This document shows, piece by piece, positions 47,721 to 58,160 of a stretch of DNA of 64,000 bases; the first letter of the stretch is position 1, and each line of letters begins with the position of its first letter. Both the position numbers and the translations under genes were made by a program. This DNA comes from Camellia lanceoleosa (lineage: Eukaryota > Streptophyta > Magnoliopsida > Ericales > Theaceae). The DNA lies in contig CM045761.1 of assembly GCA_025200525.1 (NCBI GenBank), positions 59,917,438 through 59,981,437 on the forward strand. The letters are read 5' to 3'. The notes below the pieces were generated by a model. It was not told the origin of the DNA, made no database searches, and saw nothing but the letters and a program-made list of their open reading frames with translations.

Positions 47721-49326
47721 TATCATCCGGGGAAGGCCAATGTTGTGGCCGATGCCCTTAGAAAAATCGAGAGGTGATGTAGCTAGTATAGCCATCCGGG
47801 AGTGGGAGATGTTGGGGGCAATTGGCGAGTTTGATTTGCTTCTGGGCGAATCCGTTGAGGCTGTGGCCTTGTTTTCTGTTGTTGCGCAGCCTACACTTGT
47901 GACTCTAGTGTTAGAGGCACAGAGGGGTGACCTTGAGGTAGAGTCCCTCCGAGAGAAAATCTTCAGTGGGAAAGTTAAGAAGGGTTTGACGGTGTATCCC
48001 AACCTGAGTGTGAGATACCGAGACCGTTTGTTTGTGCCGGAGTCTTGCCGAGAGGAGGTACTCCGAGAGTTTCATCATTCACACTTTGCGGTGCATCCGG
48101 GAGGTACTAAGATGTATCGGGATTTGGGTCGCCAGTTTTGGTGGCGGGGTATGAAGAGAGATGTGGCAGTCTTCGTGTCTAAGTGCATTACTAGTCAGCA
48201 AGTGAAGGACGAGCATCAGAGGCCAGAAGGTTTGTTGCAACCCTTGCCTATTGCCGAGTGGAAATGGGAGCATGTCACTATGGACTTCGTTGTAGGTCTT
48301 CCGAGGACCCAGCGGGGTAGTGATGCTATTTGGGTGGTTGTGGACTGGTTGACTAAGTCGGCGCACTTCATTCCTATGCGCGTGAGAGATTCGGTAGATC
48401 ATCTTGCCGACTTGTATATTCGAGACATAGTGAGGTTGCACGGGGTTCTAGTGACGATCGTCTCAAATAGAGATCCTCGTTTTATTGCTAGGTTGTGGCA
48501 GAGTTTGCAGAGTGCCTTGGGTACTAAGTTGACCTTCAGTACGACTTATCACCCTCAGACTAATGGGCAGTCCGAGTGTACTATTCAGATCCTTGAGAAT
48601 ATGCTTCGGGGTTGTGTCCTTGACTTCAGTGGGACATGGGACAGGCACTTACCATTGGTGGAGTTTGCCTACGACAACAGTTTTCAGTCTAGTATCGGTA
48701 TGGCACCGTTTAAGGCCTTGTATGGCCGACCTTGTAGGTCTCTGGTTTGTTGGGCCGAGGTGGGTGACGCACCTCTGTTGGGTTCGGAATTGGTTAGAGA
48801 GACGACGGAGAAAGTTCAACTTATCCGTAGGAGGCTTGTTACAGCCTAGAGTCATCAGAAATCTTATGCTAACCGTAGGAGGAAGCCGTTGGAGTTTGAG
48901 ATGGGTGATCATGTCTTTCTGAAGATGTCACCTAGGCGGGGATTGATGAGGTTTGGGAAGAGTGGGAAGTTATCCCCGCGGTTTATTGGTCCTTTTGAGA
49001 TCCTTGAGAGGATTGGCGAGGTTACTTATCGTTTAGCTTTACCGCCACAGTTGTTCGGAGTTCATGACGTATTTCATGTGAGCATGCTTAGGAAGTATGA
49101 GCCGGATCCATCGCATGTATTGGATTGAACCGACTTAGAGATAGATGAGGATGCCTCGTATGAGGAGAGACCGGTTCGGGTCTTGGATAGGCGGGATCAA
49201 GTCCTGCGTGGCAAGACCATTCCTTTGGTAAAGGTTTTGTGGAAACATCACGGAGTGGAGGAGGCCACTTGGGAACGTGAGTTGGAGGTCCGAGAGAAAT
49301 ATCTGGACCTATTCGTGGATGTTTGA
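47721..49326 (+). pseudogene. Chromovirus integrase with C-terminal chromodomain
   Basis: The zinc-binding region has HFAVHPGGTKMYRDL and KCITSQQVKDEHQ, where the second cysteine of the usual CLTCQQ is serine. The catalytic core keeps all three acidic residues (TMDFVVGLPR, SNRDPRFI, NGQSECTIQ). The GPF/GPY-like region reads LSPRFIGPFEILERIGEVTYRL. The chromodomain (about 49140-49326) has YEERPVRVLDRRDQ, VKVLWKHHGVEEATWERE; such domains steer integration to particular chromatin. Stops at 48847-48849 and near 49126 (TGA for Trp) interrupt it. The final TGA is at 49324-49326. Confidence 0.88.
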
Positions 49327-49637
49327 ACATGTGTTATATATAATGTTGTATTGTTGAACTTTAAGATCATTAAATATGTCTTAAGTTGTAAAACATGGTG
49401 CATGTTTTGATTAATGAAAGTAGTTGGAAACTTGTCTCAAATGGAAGTTTGTGTAACATTGCATATGTGGAATGTATAGTAGAAATTAAAATGTATGTAT
49501 TGTGAGATGCCTCTTGATAAGAGATGGAATGACCGGTAATGGGTCGAGTTGTTGAAAGTTGTAATATAACATTGTCTAAAATCGATAAAAACGTGTTTTT
49601 CATAAACTTGTTCTCAATTTCAGGGACGAAATTCTTT

Positions 49638-49650
49638 AAGGGGGGGGAGG
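49638..49650 (+). other. Polypurine tract of the chromovirus
   Basis: AAGGGGGGGGAGG lies immediately upstream of the 3' LTR start. Confidence 0.85.
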
Positions 49651-51774
49651 TTATAGCGATCCCGGGTTTATCCCTTGTTGTACAATGATCCGGACATGTG
49701 TGCGTGGATGTTAGTAGTTGATTATTATCTGGTTTACATCCTTTCCTACCTTGTATTTGAGTTATAGGATGTGTTGGGCAGGTTTGTTACAGGTTGGTTG
49801 AACTTAGGAACCAAAACTAGTTGCCGAAATTTTGGCCTATCCGCTCGAGTGGATCTTTTGGCGCTCGAGCGGGGACCTTGTTGTTGCTTGGCCGCTCGAG
49901 CGGGGGTTTGGACGCTCGAGCGAGGAATACACCCATCCAGTATTTCCTGTGTAGTGTTGGACGCTCGAGCGGGAATTAGCCGCTCGAGCGGGAGGTTGTG
50001 AGTGAAGCTCAAGCGGGGACCTGGTATGTCGAGATTCTGGGAGTGTGCATCCGTCGCTCGAGTAGGAGTCTGTGAATGGCGCTCGAGCGAGGGTTTCCAC
50101 GCTCGAGTGAGGCGACTCTTATTTAAAAGCGAGATCTGACTTTTTGATCACTTTTTCAAGATCTTTTCTCTCTCTTACTTTTCCAAAAAGCCATTTTCAG
50201 AGCTTCTCACTCTAAAACCGGCCCTTCTCTCTTAGATTTGATCTAGTAGGAGTTGTTTGCTCACTTTTGGCCTTTACAAAAATTGTGTTGATCGTCGAGG
50301 GCTACATTTTAATTTGAAAATTTCAGAATCTGGAGCACTTTGGTTTTGGTCATCATCTCCGTTGGAGCTCAAACTTTGAGGTAGGGATATCCTACTCCCC
50401 TTTATGAACTTTGTCTTCAAATTTTGGTATTTTGAGATGTTGGGGGTTGTTGCGTAATTTTGAGAGAGTTTGGGGCTTTTGTGTAATTTTACAAAGTTGG
50501 GGTTTTATTTATAATGGACCCATGAACGTATTTAGCTTAGAGACATGGAATAAATGTTAGAACATTGATAACAAATGGAACCTAAGGGTTGTAATGTTAA
50601 TTATGGAAAATGCCCTAATTACATTGATTAATTAATTGGGATAATTAATTGTGAGAAATGAGGAATTGAAGGGAAAATGTTGAGATTGGGAGTGCATGGG
50701 ATTAAAGGGTGTAGTTGAATTACTTATCACTCATCGAATTGAAATGTTGATTATATATCCATTTGTTGCATTTATATTCTGTATAGAAATAACTGCTTTG
50801 TGCTATCGGTGGAGGATAGTCTTGATTGTTGTAGACAATGCATGATGATTAGGCAAACTAAAACCGATCATTAAAATGTGTCATTGAATATGACAGTTGA
50901 AAGAATACATTAATTTTATGTATCGATTAATGATGTGTATAATAGTTGTTTATATGAATTGTGTTGTGTTGGAGGAGATAGGGGATGTACTCCACGGTTT
51001 AGGGGATGATAGGGGATGGATCTCTAAACCGGATATTGTTTGGGAGAAGATAGAGGATGGACTCCATGGATATAGCTCATATGCTTATCTAGTAATGTGT
51101 TGACACAGCTCATATGCTTGTCTTTGGAAGTGTGATATTGCTCTTAGGCATATCTATGGAAGTGTTGATATAGCTCATATGCTTATCTTTTATTTAAATG
51201 AGAAAATGTTTAATATGAGTTACAGTCTCATACGAGTTGTTTGGCCAGGTTCTGAGCCATGGTTATGAATTGAGAATTGAAAAGAAATGGAAAATGAATT
51301 GTAACGTGGACCTGTATATCATGAAACTGTAAGATGATATAAGTGGATGTATCAGTGTTGGCCATCTATCAACTACTAATCTTTTAGTCATTGTTCATAG
51401 TTGGTTTAGTGTATTTCTACTAGGCTGTGGCTCACCCTATATGGGAACATCATTTTCAGGTACAGGTAGCATGCCACCTCCAAGGACATAGCTTGGGAGG
51501 CTTGAGGCGGACAGGTTTTTTGTTGTCTATCTTCTTTTGATATATTACATGTAAATTCAAGCCAAAGGCTTAAGGTGTAGATGAGTTAGTACTCTCCCTT
51601 TTTGTAACCAAGTGTTAACTTGGAAAGCTGTAAGCCCTTAGGGCATTTACTTTTGTTGTTAACATGTAATATCTTTTGTAATGAAACTCAGATGAATAGA
51701 AGAATGTGGCTCTTTTATATATACCAATGCATGTCTATATTGATGGGTTTAATGTTGTTATTTTGGGGGCATAA
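49651..51774 (+). repeat. 3' LTR of the nested chromovirus
   Basis: It starts TTATAGCGATCCCGGG after the polypurine tract and ends GGGGGCATAA, lacking the final CA of the 5' copy. It includes its own CGCTCGAGCGG cluster and lacks about 60 bases found in the 5' LTR. Confidence 0.9.
49840..50115. repeat. Cluster of palindromic CGCTCGAGCGG motifs in LTR 2
   Basis: About ten copies are present at the same relative positions as in LTR 1. A segment of about 45 bases carrying two copies in LTR 1 is missing here, so motif number differs between the two LTRs. Confidence 0.88.
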
Positions 51775-52113
51775 TGAGGCAACCGTGGCAAAGACTTGCA
51801 CCAACAATGCCTCCTCCAAAGAAGAGGAGGAGAGAGAGTGCTCGAACGCAACCGAGGCAGAGCCAAGGGCACTCGAGATGAGAGTGGTCCTTCAGAGCCC
51901 ATTTTGATCGATGACGACGCCGAGACGAGTGGCTCCGAAGAGGCAGTGAGTCCATAATCTGAGTCCTCTAAGAGTGAAGGTGACGACAACTGTGGTTCCG
52001 ATAGTGGGGATGCTAATGTCGAGGCAAGTTAGGAGACAGAGAGTGAAGATGGCACCCGCTCAGACTCTGGTTCAGATTCAGACAGCGGTGCTGACAAAGA
52101 CAATGCCCCATAG
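51775..52113 (+). pseudogene. C-terminal tail of the PMD gene, separated by the chromovirus
   Basis: The segment encodes MPPPKKRRRES, a nuclear-localisation-like basic cluster, then an acidic Ser/Asp/Glu-rich tail (PILIDDDAETSGSEE, SGSDSDSGADKD). A basic cluster plus acidic tail fits a nuclear protein. A frame change lies between the two parts, and two in-frame stops (near 51956 and 52030) interrupt the tail; the final TAG is at about 52111. Continuity with 39555-42075 is inferred from position, strand and composition. Confidence 0.6.
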
Positions 52114-52675
52114 TCCCTTTTTCCGGGGAAAATGACAAAGAGGGCATCACGAGCCTGAGGTGACTGGCACTGATTTTCTTGTATTTTTTTGCTTAGCTTT
52201 TTTTGTTAGCAGTGTTAGCACGTTGTACAGCTTCGGACAGGTTTTATTTGCTTTAAAAACTTGTACTGCACTTTTGCAAAAACAACCATGATCGGAATGA
52301 AAACCAGTTTTTATTTGAAAAAGTATTGTATTTTGCATTATGAGCACCACATTGCATGAAAACGAGATTGAATTTGACAATGAAATTTGAACATGATATT
52401 GGCACAACTCTCTTAATCGGGTAATGAACCAACTAATGCTAACAAACAAAGTAATACAACTCGATAATCAAAATAGCAACAATTTGATAACAAAACAAAA
52501 CAACTTAATAAACAACAAAATAACTCGATAAACAAAACAACTCAAATACAACCCAACAAACTTGCTAGAACTAAAATGACTCAAAACAAGACCTTAAAAT
52601 GCATAAAGAACAGAACAAAACACATGCCTTCAGTATTCTCAACGCACAAGTAGACAACAAGACAGACAAGAAGGC
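52114..52675. other. Spacer between the two antisense genes of the Tat element
   Basis: No gene is seen. 52440-52610 is rich in AACAAA / AACTCGATAA repeats. The segment follows the PMD stop and probably contains its 3' end. Confidence 0.5.
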
Positions 52676-52884
52676 TGTCAGCCATGAATAGAGGCTATCG
52701 GCCACCAATGGTGGCGACATTACCACTAATGGCGGTCGACCATCCATGATTGCGATCGGCCATCAATGTGAGGAACCTCCAGATTGTTGCCACCTGGCTT
52801 CCACTCACTGCCTTATCTTCTATAAAAGCTTCACCTTCGTCATTACTTCTCCAAAACTCATTTTGGTTGTTGTTTTCGCCACAA
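52676..52884 (+). promoter_or_regulatory. Putative promoter of the antisense DUF7745-like gene
   Basis: GCTGTCAGCCATG, CTATCGGCCACCAATGG, GCGGTCGACCATCC and GATCGGCCATCAATG (52676-52770) precede a TATAAAAGC box (52821-52829), with the ATG 64 bases further at 52885. CTGTCAGCCATGG also occurs in the Tat LTR upstream of its TATA box (reverse of 36590-36612). Confidence 0.5.
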
Positions 52885-54180
52885 ATGGAACCATTTCTTG
52901 CCCAAAACCTCTCAGATTGGATTGCAACTTTAGATGGCTCAAAAAAGGTAAATTTTTAGGGTTTTGGCATAAATGCACTATTCCCGCTGAGTCGTACTCC
53001 ACTGTGTTTTCCATTCCTACATGCCACGGCTAGATGTTGGAACCCGATTACACACGTCTTTAGCTTCAGGGGACAAGAGCGATGCTCGACAATCGAAGAA
53101 TTTCAAGTGCTAATGGAGTCCCGGCGCGATGAGGAAATCTTGCCTCTGCCCCATTTTGGTCACATTCAAGCTTTGGGAAGGATGTGCGGGCTCACTCTAT
53201 ACAAAACCTAATCCTTGGTTCACAATGGAGAGCTAGACATTCCCAGCCTAATTCATTGATTTTCTGACGTTAGCAACCGCAGTAATCTTCTTCAGCGGGG
53301 TTTTTAACAACACGCCCTTTGTTTGTACATGCTAGCACATTTCCTCATTGCCCCTAGTTTCGACGAGTCTAGCATTTGATTAATCGAAGTAGCCCAAGGT
53401 TTAAAAGAGAGCAAGAGTTGTATTGGTTTGGCATTGGCCGAGACTTTGATGGGCTTAGATGCCTTCCATCAACGAGAGACAAACAAATTCGCGGGGAGTC
53501 CACTACTTCTTCAGGTACTGTTTCCCACCCTTTCTAATATGGGTTTCTCACATCTCCTGGCACTCATGTTCTGTCTTTCTCTCAAGGCCCTTTTCTCACT
53601 TTTTCTCTCAACATACACCTCTCTATTCTTTAATCTCTCTTTTCTTTCATCCCTCCCTAGATGTGGCTTATGGACAAGCGGAATGTAGTGGACTCTTGCC
53701 CTGTATACTCAACTCGAGCATACTTTTTCCATTAACAGCTAGTGGATTTCCCGAACAAAGGGTGGTGGTGCCATTGGATGTGCAACAGGTCTGCTGTTGA
53801 CATTGCTTAGCGTTGCCTCTGGCATAATCTGACTGAAATGAGCTACAACATGGCTCGGCAACCTGGCATTCAATTGATCGGCCTGATACACTTTGTATTC
53901 TACTTTCCATTCTAGTTCAGGTGTCAATTTGGACATGATCAGACTTGCCCAGAGGATGGGGTAGAATACCCGGTTTCATTCCCCATTCGAGGTTCACATT
54001 TAGCTAGGTACCTCACTGCTTAGAGGACGAGAAAGCTCGCTCGCCCTAGTTTCAGCTGCACCCTTTCTGACGAGTGCCTAACTCAGCTTAAAGATGAGGC
54101 ACAATCCGGGCCCACTTTAGCATCAAAAGCTTCCACAAGCACAAACGGAGGACGCATGAGCACCTAACTCAGCCATGCCC
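52885..54180 (+). pseudogene. DUF7745-like gene, antisense in the Tat element
   Basis: It starts MEPFLAQNLSDWIATLDGSK with a likely intron soon after. Further on are FSFRGQERCSTIEEFQVLME, LPLPHFGHIQALGRMCGLTL, DIPSLIH and IEVAQGLKESKSCIGLALAE, then LMGLDAFHQRETNKFAGSPL. After a probable intron (GTACTG at about 53514 to CTAG at about 53660), the frame resumes MWLMDKRNVVDSCPVYSTRA. I recognise this as the plant protein family usually labelled DUF7745, frequent in and near retrotransposons; the family name is from memory. The function is unknown. Many in-frame stops are present. It is convergent with pol, whose end is at 54842. Confidence 0.6.
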
Positions 54181-54841
54181 CAAGTTTATGCATGTAGTAA
54201 AAGTAGCTTTGATTTGTATCGAGAGTTGGGGAACTTTGTATTGAAATCAATGAAGTTAAAGTTGTGAGCACTGAAAATTTTTATTTTGGTCTAAAAATGT
54301 TCTAAGTTGTAAAAGGTAAATTTTGAGCAAAAATCAACTTTTATTAAAACTTTTCAAAACCATTTTCAATAAGGATCACAACTAGACACGCAGGGAATCT
54401 ATCCTCGAGATGTACAACCCCGAATCCAAAAAAAGAAAAATGTCCCTTGTGCGAATAGCACCGCCAAAGACTATAACCAATTCTCAGAGATGATCACAAC
54501 CGAACACTCAAATAAAGAAAAGACAAAGATGGCCTAATCAAACACATGGATAGGATAGTTGATATGGAGGTGTTTATGGCCGAATTTCAGAATGAAGTTG
54601 CCTACGTATCTCGAAGATGGGAATCAGGCCTTACGTAGTTCGATTTGGGTTCACTCGAGTACTAACGCTCTCCTTTTGTGCTCTAACTTTTGCCAAGGCC
54701 GCCCTTTAGGGTTTTCAACCTTACGAGCTCAGTTTTCCTTTTTTTCTAATTTTTTGTGCTTTAACTTTGCATAGGTCGCCCTTCTAGTTTCCGGCGAGCC
54801 TCTCACGGATAATATTTCTTCAACTTGTCCATGTTGATCAA
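54181..54841. other. Spacer between convergent DUF7745-like gene and Tat pol
   Basis: No gene is recognised. It must hold the 3' ends of both convergent transcription units. AT-rich TTTTGGTCTAAAAATG and AACTTTTATTAAAACTTTTC stretches occur near 54280-54360. Confidence 0.5.
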
Positions 54842-56157
54842 TTAGGAAAATTCTAGGCCATCCAGGTCCATAAGAATAACAGCTCCACCTGACCAGATAG
54901 TTTTTATGATGTGAGGACCAGTCCCATTGGGTCTGAACTTGCCCATAGGGTCATGGATGAGAGCTCGGTTGTCTTTTAGCACCAAATCCCCTTTTTTGAG
55001 ATTCCAGGACTTAACTTTCTTGTTAAAAGCCCTGGCAATCCTGCGTTGATAGCTCTGAACATGGTTCAATGCTTTTAACCTTCTCTTATCAAACAGCATC
55101 AGTTCTTCGAACCTGCTCTACTACCAGTTTGCCTCTGCTATCTGACATTCAGCCATAACCCACAGCAACGGAACTTTTATTTCGATTAACAAAACAGCTT
55201 CCATTCTATAAACAAAAGAGTAAAGAGTTGCCCCAGTAGATGTCCGAATTGAAGTCCTATAACCCCAGAATGCAAATGGCAATTTGTCTGGCCAGTCCCT
55301 GTAAGTCTCGACAATCTTCTACAGAATATGCTTGATGTTCTTGTTGGCGGCCTCAACAGCTCCGTTGGTTTGTAACTGGTATGTAGATGACTTGTGAAAA
55401 ACCAAGTTGTATTTTTCCAACAAGTCGATCACTTCTTTCTTGAAATGGGGACCATTATCTGAGATGATCTCGTTTGGGACTCCATAACGGCAAATGATGT
55501 TGTTTCGGATGAACTTAGCCACCTGCGCTACCTTCAACACTACATAAGACTGAGCTTCCACCCATTTCGTGAAATAATCAATTGCCACCAAAATGTATTC
55601 ATGCCTATTTGACCCTTTCGGTGTGACTACGTTGATGATGTCGATTCCATAGACTAAGAAAGGCCATGGTGAAGTCATGTTATACAGCTTCGACGGCGGA
55701 ACATTCATGCGATTGGCATGAATCTGGCATTTGTCGCATCACCGAACAAAACCGATACAATCCTCCTCCATAGTAGACCAATAGTAACCTTACCTGAGAA
55801 TCTTTCGGGCTAACATTACTCCATTCATGTGCGCCCCGCACTCTTCTCTATGGATGGCCTCCACTAGGTGCTTTGATTCCTCTGCATCGACACATAGCTT
55901 ATGTATTCCCAAATGACCCCTCTTGTACAGTTTACCTCTGCAAATGATAAATTGAACGGCCATCTGCCGTATTGCCCTCTTATCTTTGGCATTTGCCCTG
56001 ATGGATAAACCTCCTTTTCCAAGAAGTTCCAGATAACATAAAACCAAGGGTTTTGATCTTGCACTTCATCTATTGCGGCGATAGACTCATAGGTCGGCAT
56101 ATATCTCTGCTCAATGATAATCGGATGCATCCGAACTCCAAACGGAATGTCCATCAT
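54842..56157 (-). pseudogene. Tat integrase
   Basis: Zinc-binding part: EAIHREECGAHMNGVMLARK with CDKCQIHAN-like sequence in the next frame. Catalytic core (55708-55319): YGIDIINVVTPKGS, IDYFTKWVEAQ, IISDNGPHF and TNGAVEAANKNIKHIL, with the three acidic residues present. The C-terminal part (55099-54842) has SYQRRIARAFNKKV, LKKGDLVLKDNR and KFRPNGTGPHIIKTI. Stops after GARKILR (about 55790) and NIKHIL (about 55321) separate the pieces. Integrase joins the element cDNA to the host genome. The minus-strand order after RNase H matches Ty3/gypsy. Confidence 0.85.
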
Positions 56158-56255
56158 AAAGATAGAGTTGATAAGGTATCAACGAACCTGTTGTTCTCTC
56201 TTAGTAGATGCATGAAGGTTAGCTTTTCAAACCTAGGAATCAGAACGTCCAGGGT

Positions 56256-58115
56256 CTAATAATAGATTTTCATCTTTTCTTCTTTGACCTTCCAGTCTCC
56301 TTTTGCTTGAGACACAACTAGGTTTGAGTCCCTAATGACGTCCAACCTTTTTGCTCCTAGTTCCAGGGCACCTTCCAAACCAACAATACACGCCTCATAT
56401 TCTACTTCGTTATTAGATACCTTGAACCGGAGTTTGAAGGCTAAGGGTATATGGGAATTGTCGGGTGCTATCAGCAACACACCTATCCCATAACCGTACT
56501 GATTAGACACTCCGTCAAAGTACATTGTCCAAATCTCTTCCTTGACTTGCAGAATAGCTTCATCAGGAAATAGGTATTCTACCGCTTCATTCCCTTCCAC
56601 TTGGTGATCTGGCAAAAACTGGGCTACGGCTCTCCCCTTGACAAACTTATGAGTAACATACTTCAGATCAAATTTGGAGAGAAGAAGCAACCAACAAGCT
56701 AGCCTACCCGTAAGCGCTGGTTTCTCGAAGAGATATTTGATGGGATCTAATCTCAAAACCAGAATTACAGAGTGAGCTAACAAGTAGTGCCTCAACTTCC
56801 TGGTAGCCCATACCAAGGCTAAGCAAGCTTTCTCTAGCGAAGTGTAATGGGTCTCATAATCTAGCATTTTCTTGCTCAAATAGTAGATGGTTTTTCTCAC
56901 TCTATCCTCAGATTCCTGAGCGAGCATGCATCCCATCGTTGTGTCCGTTACTGATAGATACAAAATCAAATGTCTCCCCGGCTCTGGCAGTGACAACACG
57001 GATGGGTTCTGAAAGTACTGCTTGATCTGCTCAAAAGCGAATTGACATCGGTCATCCCATCGGAATTTCTTTCATTTCTTCAGAAGACCAAATAGTGGTT
57101 CACAAGTCAAGGTTAATTTAGAAATAAACCGTCTTATGAATTGCACTTTACCCAGAAAGCCTCACACCTCCTTTTCAGTCCTTGGTGGTGGCATTTATAG
57201 GATGGCCTTAATTTTGGAAGGATCTACCTCGATGCCCCTCTATGTGATCAAGAAACCCAGCATTTTCCCTGCTATTACACCGAAAGTACATTTCTGCAGA
57301 TTCAACCTCAGCCGGTATTCTCTGATCCGTTGAAAAAATTTCTTCAAGGTAGTGTAGTAGCCTTCTCTTTCCTTGGACTTGACAATCATGTCGTCCACGT
57401 ACACCTCGACCTCTTTATGGATCATATCATGTAAAATTGTGGTTGCAGCCCATTGATAAGTAGCCCCAACATTCTTCAGTCCAAACGGCATCACCCTGTA
57501 ACAGTAGGTTCCCTATGGCGTTGTGAAAGCAGTTTTCTCTCTGTCCTCAAGTGCCATCAGAATCTGGTTATACTCAAAAAATCCATCCATGAAAGAGAGC
57601 AACGCATGGCCTGCGGTGAAGTCCACCAATTCATCGATGTGTGGTAGAGGAAAATCGTCCTTCGGACTGGCTCTGTTCAGATCTTTGAAATCCACATACA
57701 CCCGAATTCTGCCATCTTTCGTCGGCACTAGAACAATGTTGGCCAACCAAGTTGGATACTCGAATACTAGCAAAAACCCTACGTCTATCTTCTTGGTGAC
57801 CTCTTCCTTAATCTTCAAAGCCCAATTCGGGCATATTCTCCATAACTTCTGCTTGATGGGTCGGGCATCGGGGCCAAGAGTGGTCTGATGCTGTACAATC
57901 TCAAGATTGATTCCAAGCATGTCTTCGTAGGACCACGTGAAAACATCTTTGAAATCTTTTAATAAAGCGACTAAGTGCTCGCGCTCCTCCAAAAACAATG
58001 TGGACCCGATCTGGACCAGACGCGGATCCTTCTCAATACCCACATTAATAGCAATGATTTCATCAGCGAGGGGTTTTACAAACCTCTCCTCCTCTCGATT
58101 AATCAAATTTTTCAA
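56256..58115 (-). pseudogene. Tat reverse transcriptase and dual RNase H
   Basis: RT (58115-57240): EYPTWLANIVLVPTKDGRIR, DFKDLNRASPKDDFPLPHID, AGHALLSFMDGFFEYNQILM, MPFGLKNVGATYQ and catalytic EVYVDDMIVKS. Then RNase H 1 (from 56999: YLSKKMLDYETHYTSLEKAC) and a second, archaeal-type RNase H (WTMYFDGVSNQYGYGIGVLL, EVEYEACIVGLEGALELG, VIRDSNLVVSQ). The double RNase H is diagnostic of the Tat lineage. TAG replaces Trp after AFTTP (about 57513) and another break lies near 57235-57000, so no continuous protein is possible. Confidence 0.88.
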
Positions 58116-58160
58116 AACTAGAGGAATTTCTTCCTCATCGTTTTTATCAAAATTTTAAAA

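Larger units (their letters stand above)
42076..51774 (+). mobile_element. Chromovirus (Tekay-like Ty3/gypsy) nested in the PMD gene
   Basis: Two LTRs (42076-44271 and 49651-51774), a primer-binding site, gag, pol with protease, RT, RNase H, integrase and C-terminal chromodomain, and a polypurine tract are present in the canonical order. The chromodomain and 2.1-2.2-kb LTRs suit the Tekay clade. The LTRs are closely similar, so insertion is recent compared with its host Tat element. Coding regions carry many stops and at least one frameshift. No clear target duplication is visible: TGACAG lies before and TGAGGC after. Confidence 0.9.

Noticed and set aside
54842..58115. Endogenous pararetrovirus (caulimovirid)
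   Set aside because: The pol has integrase, dual RNase H and LTR context of the Tat Ty3/gypsy lineage; no movement or coat protein is seen.
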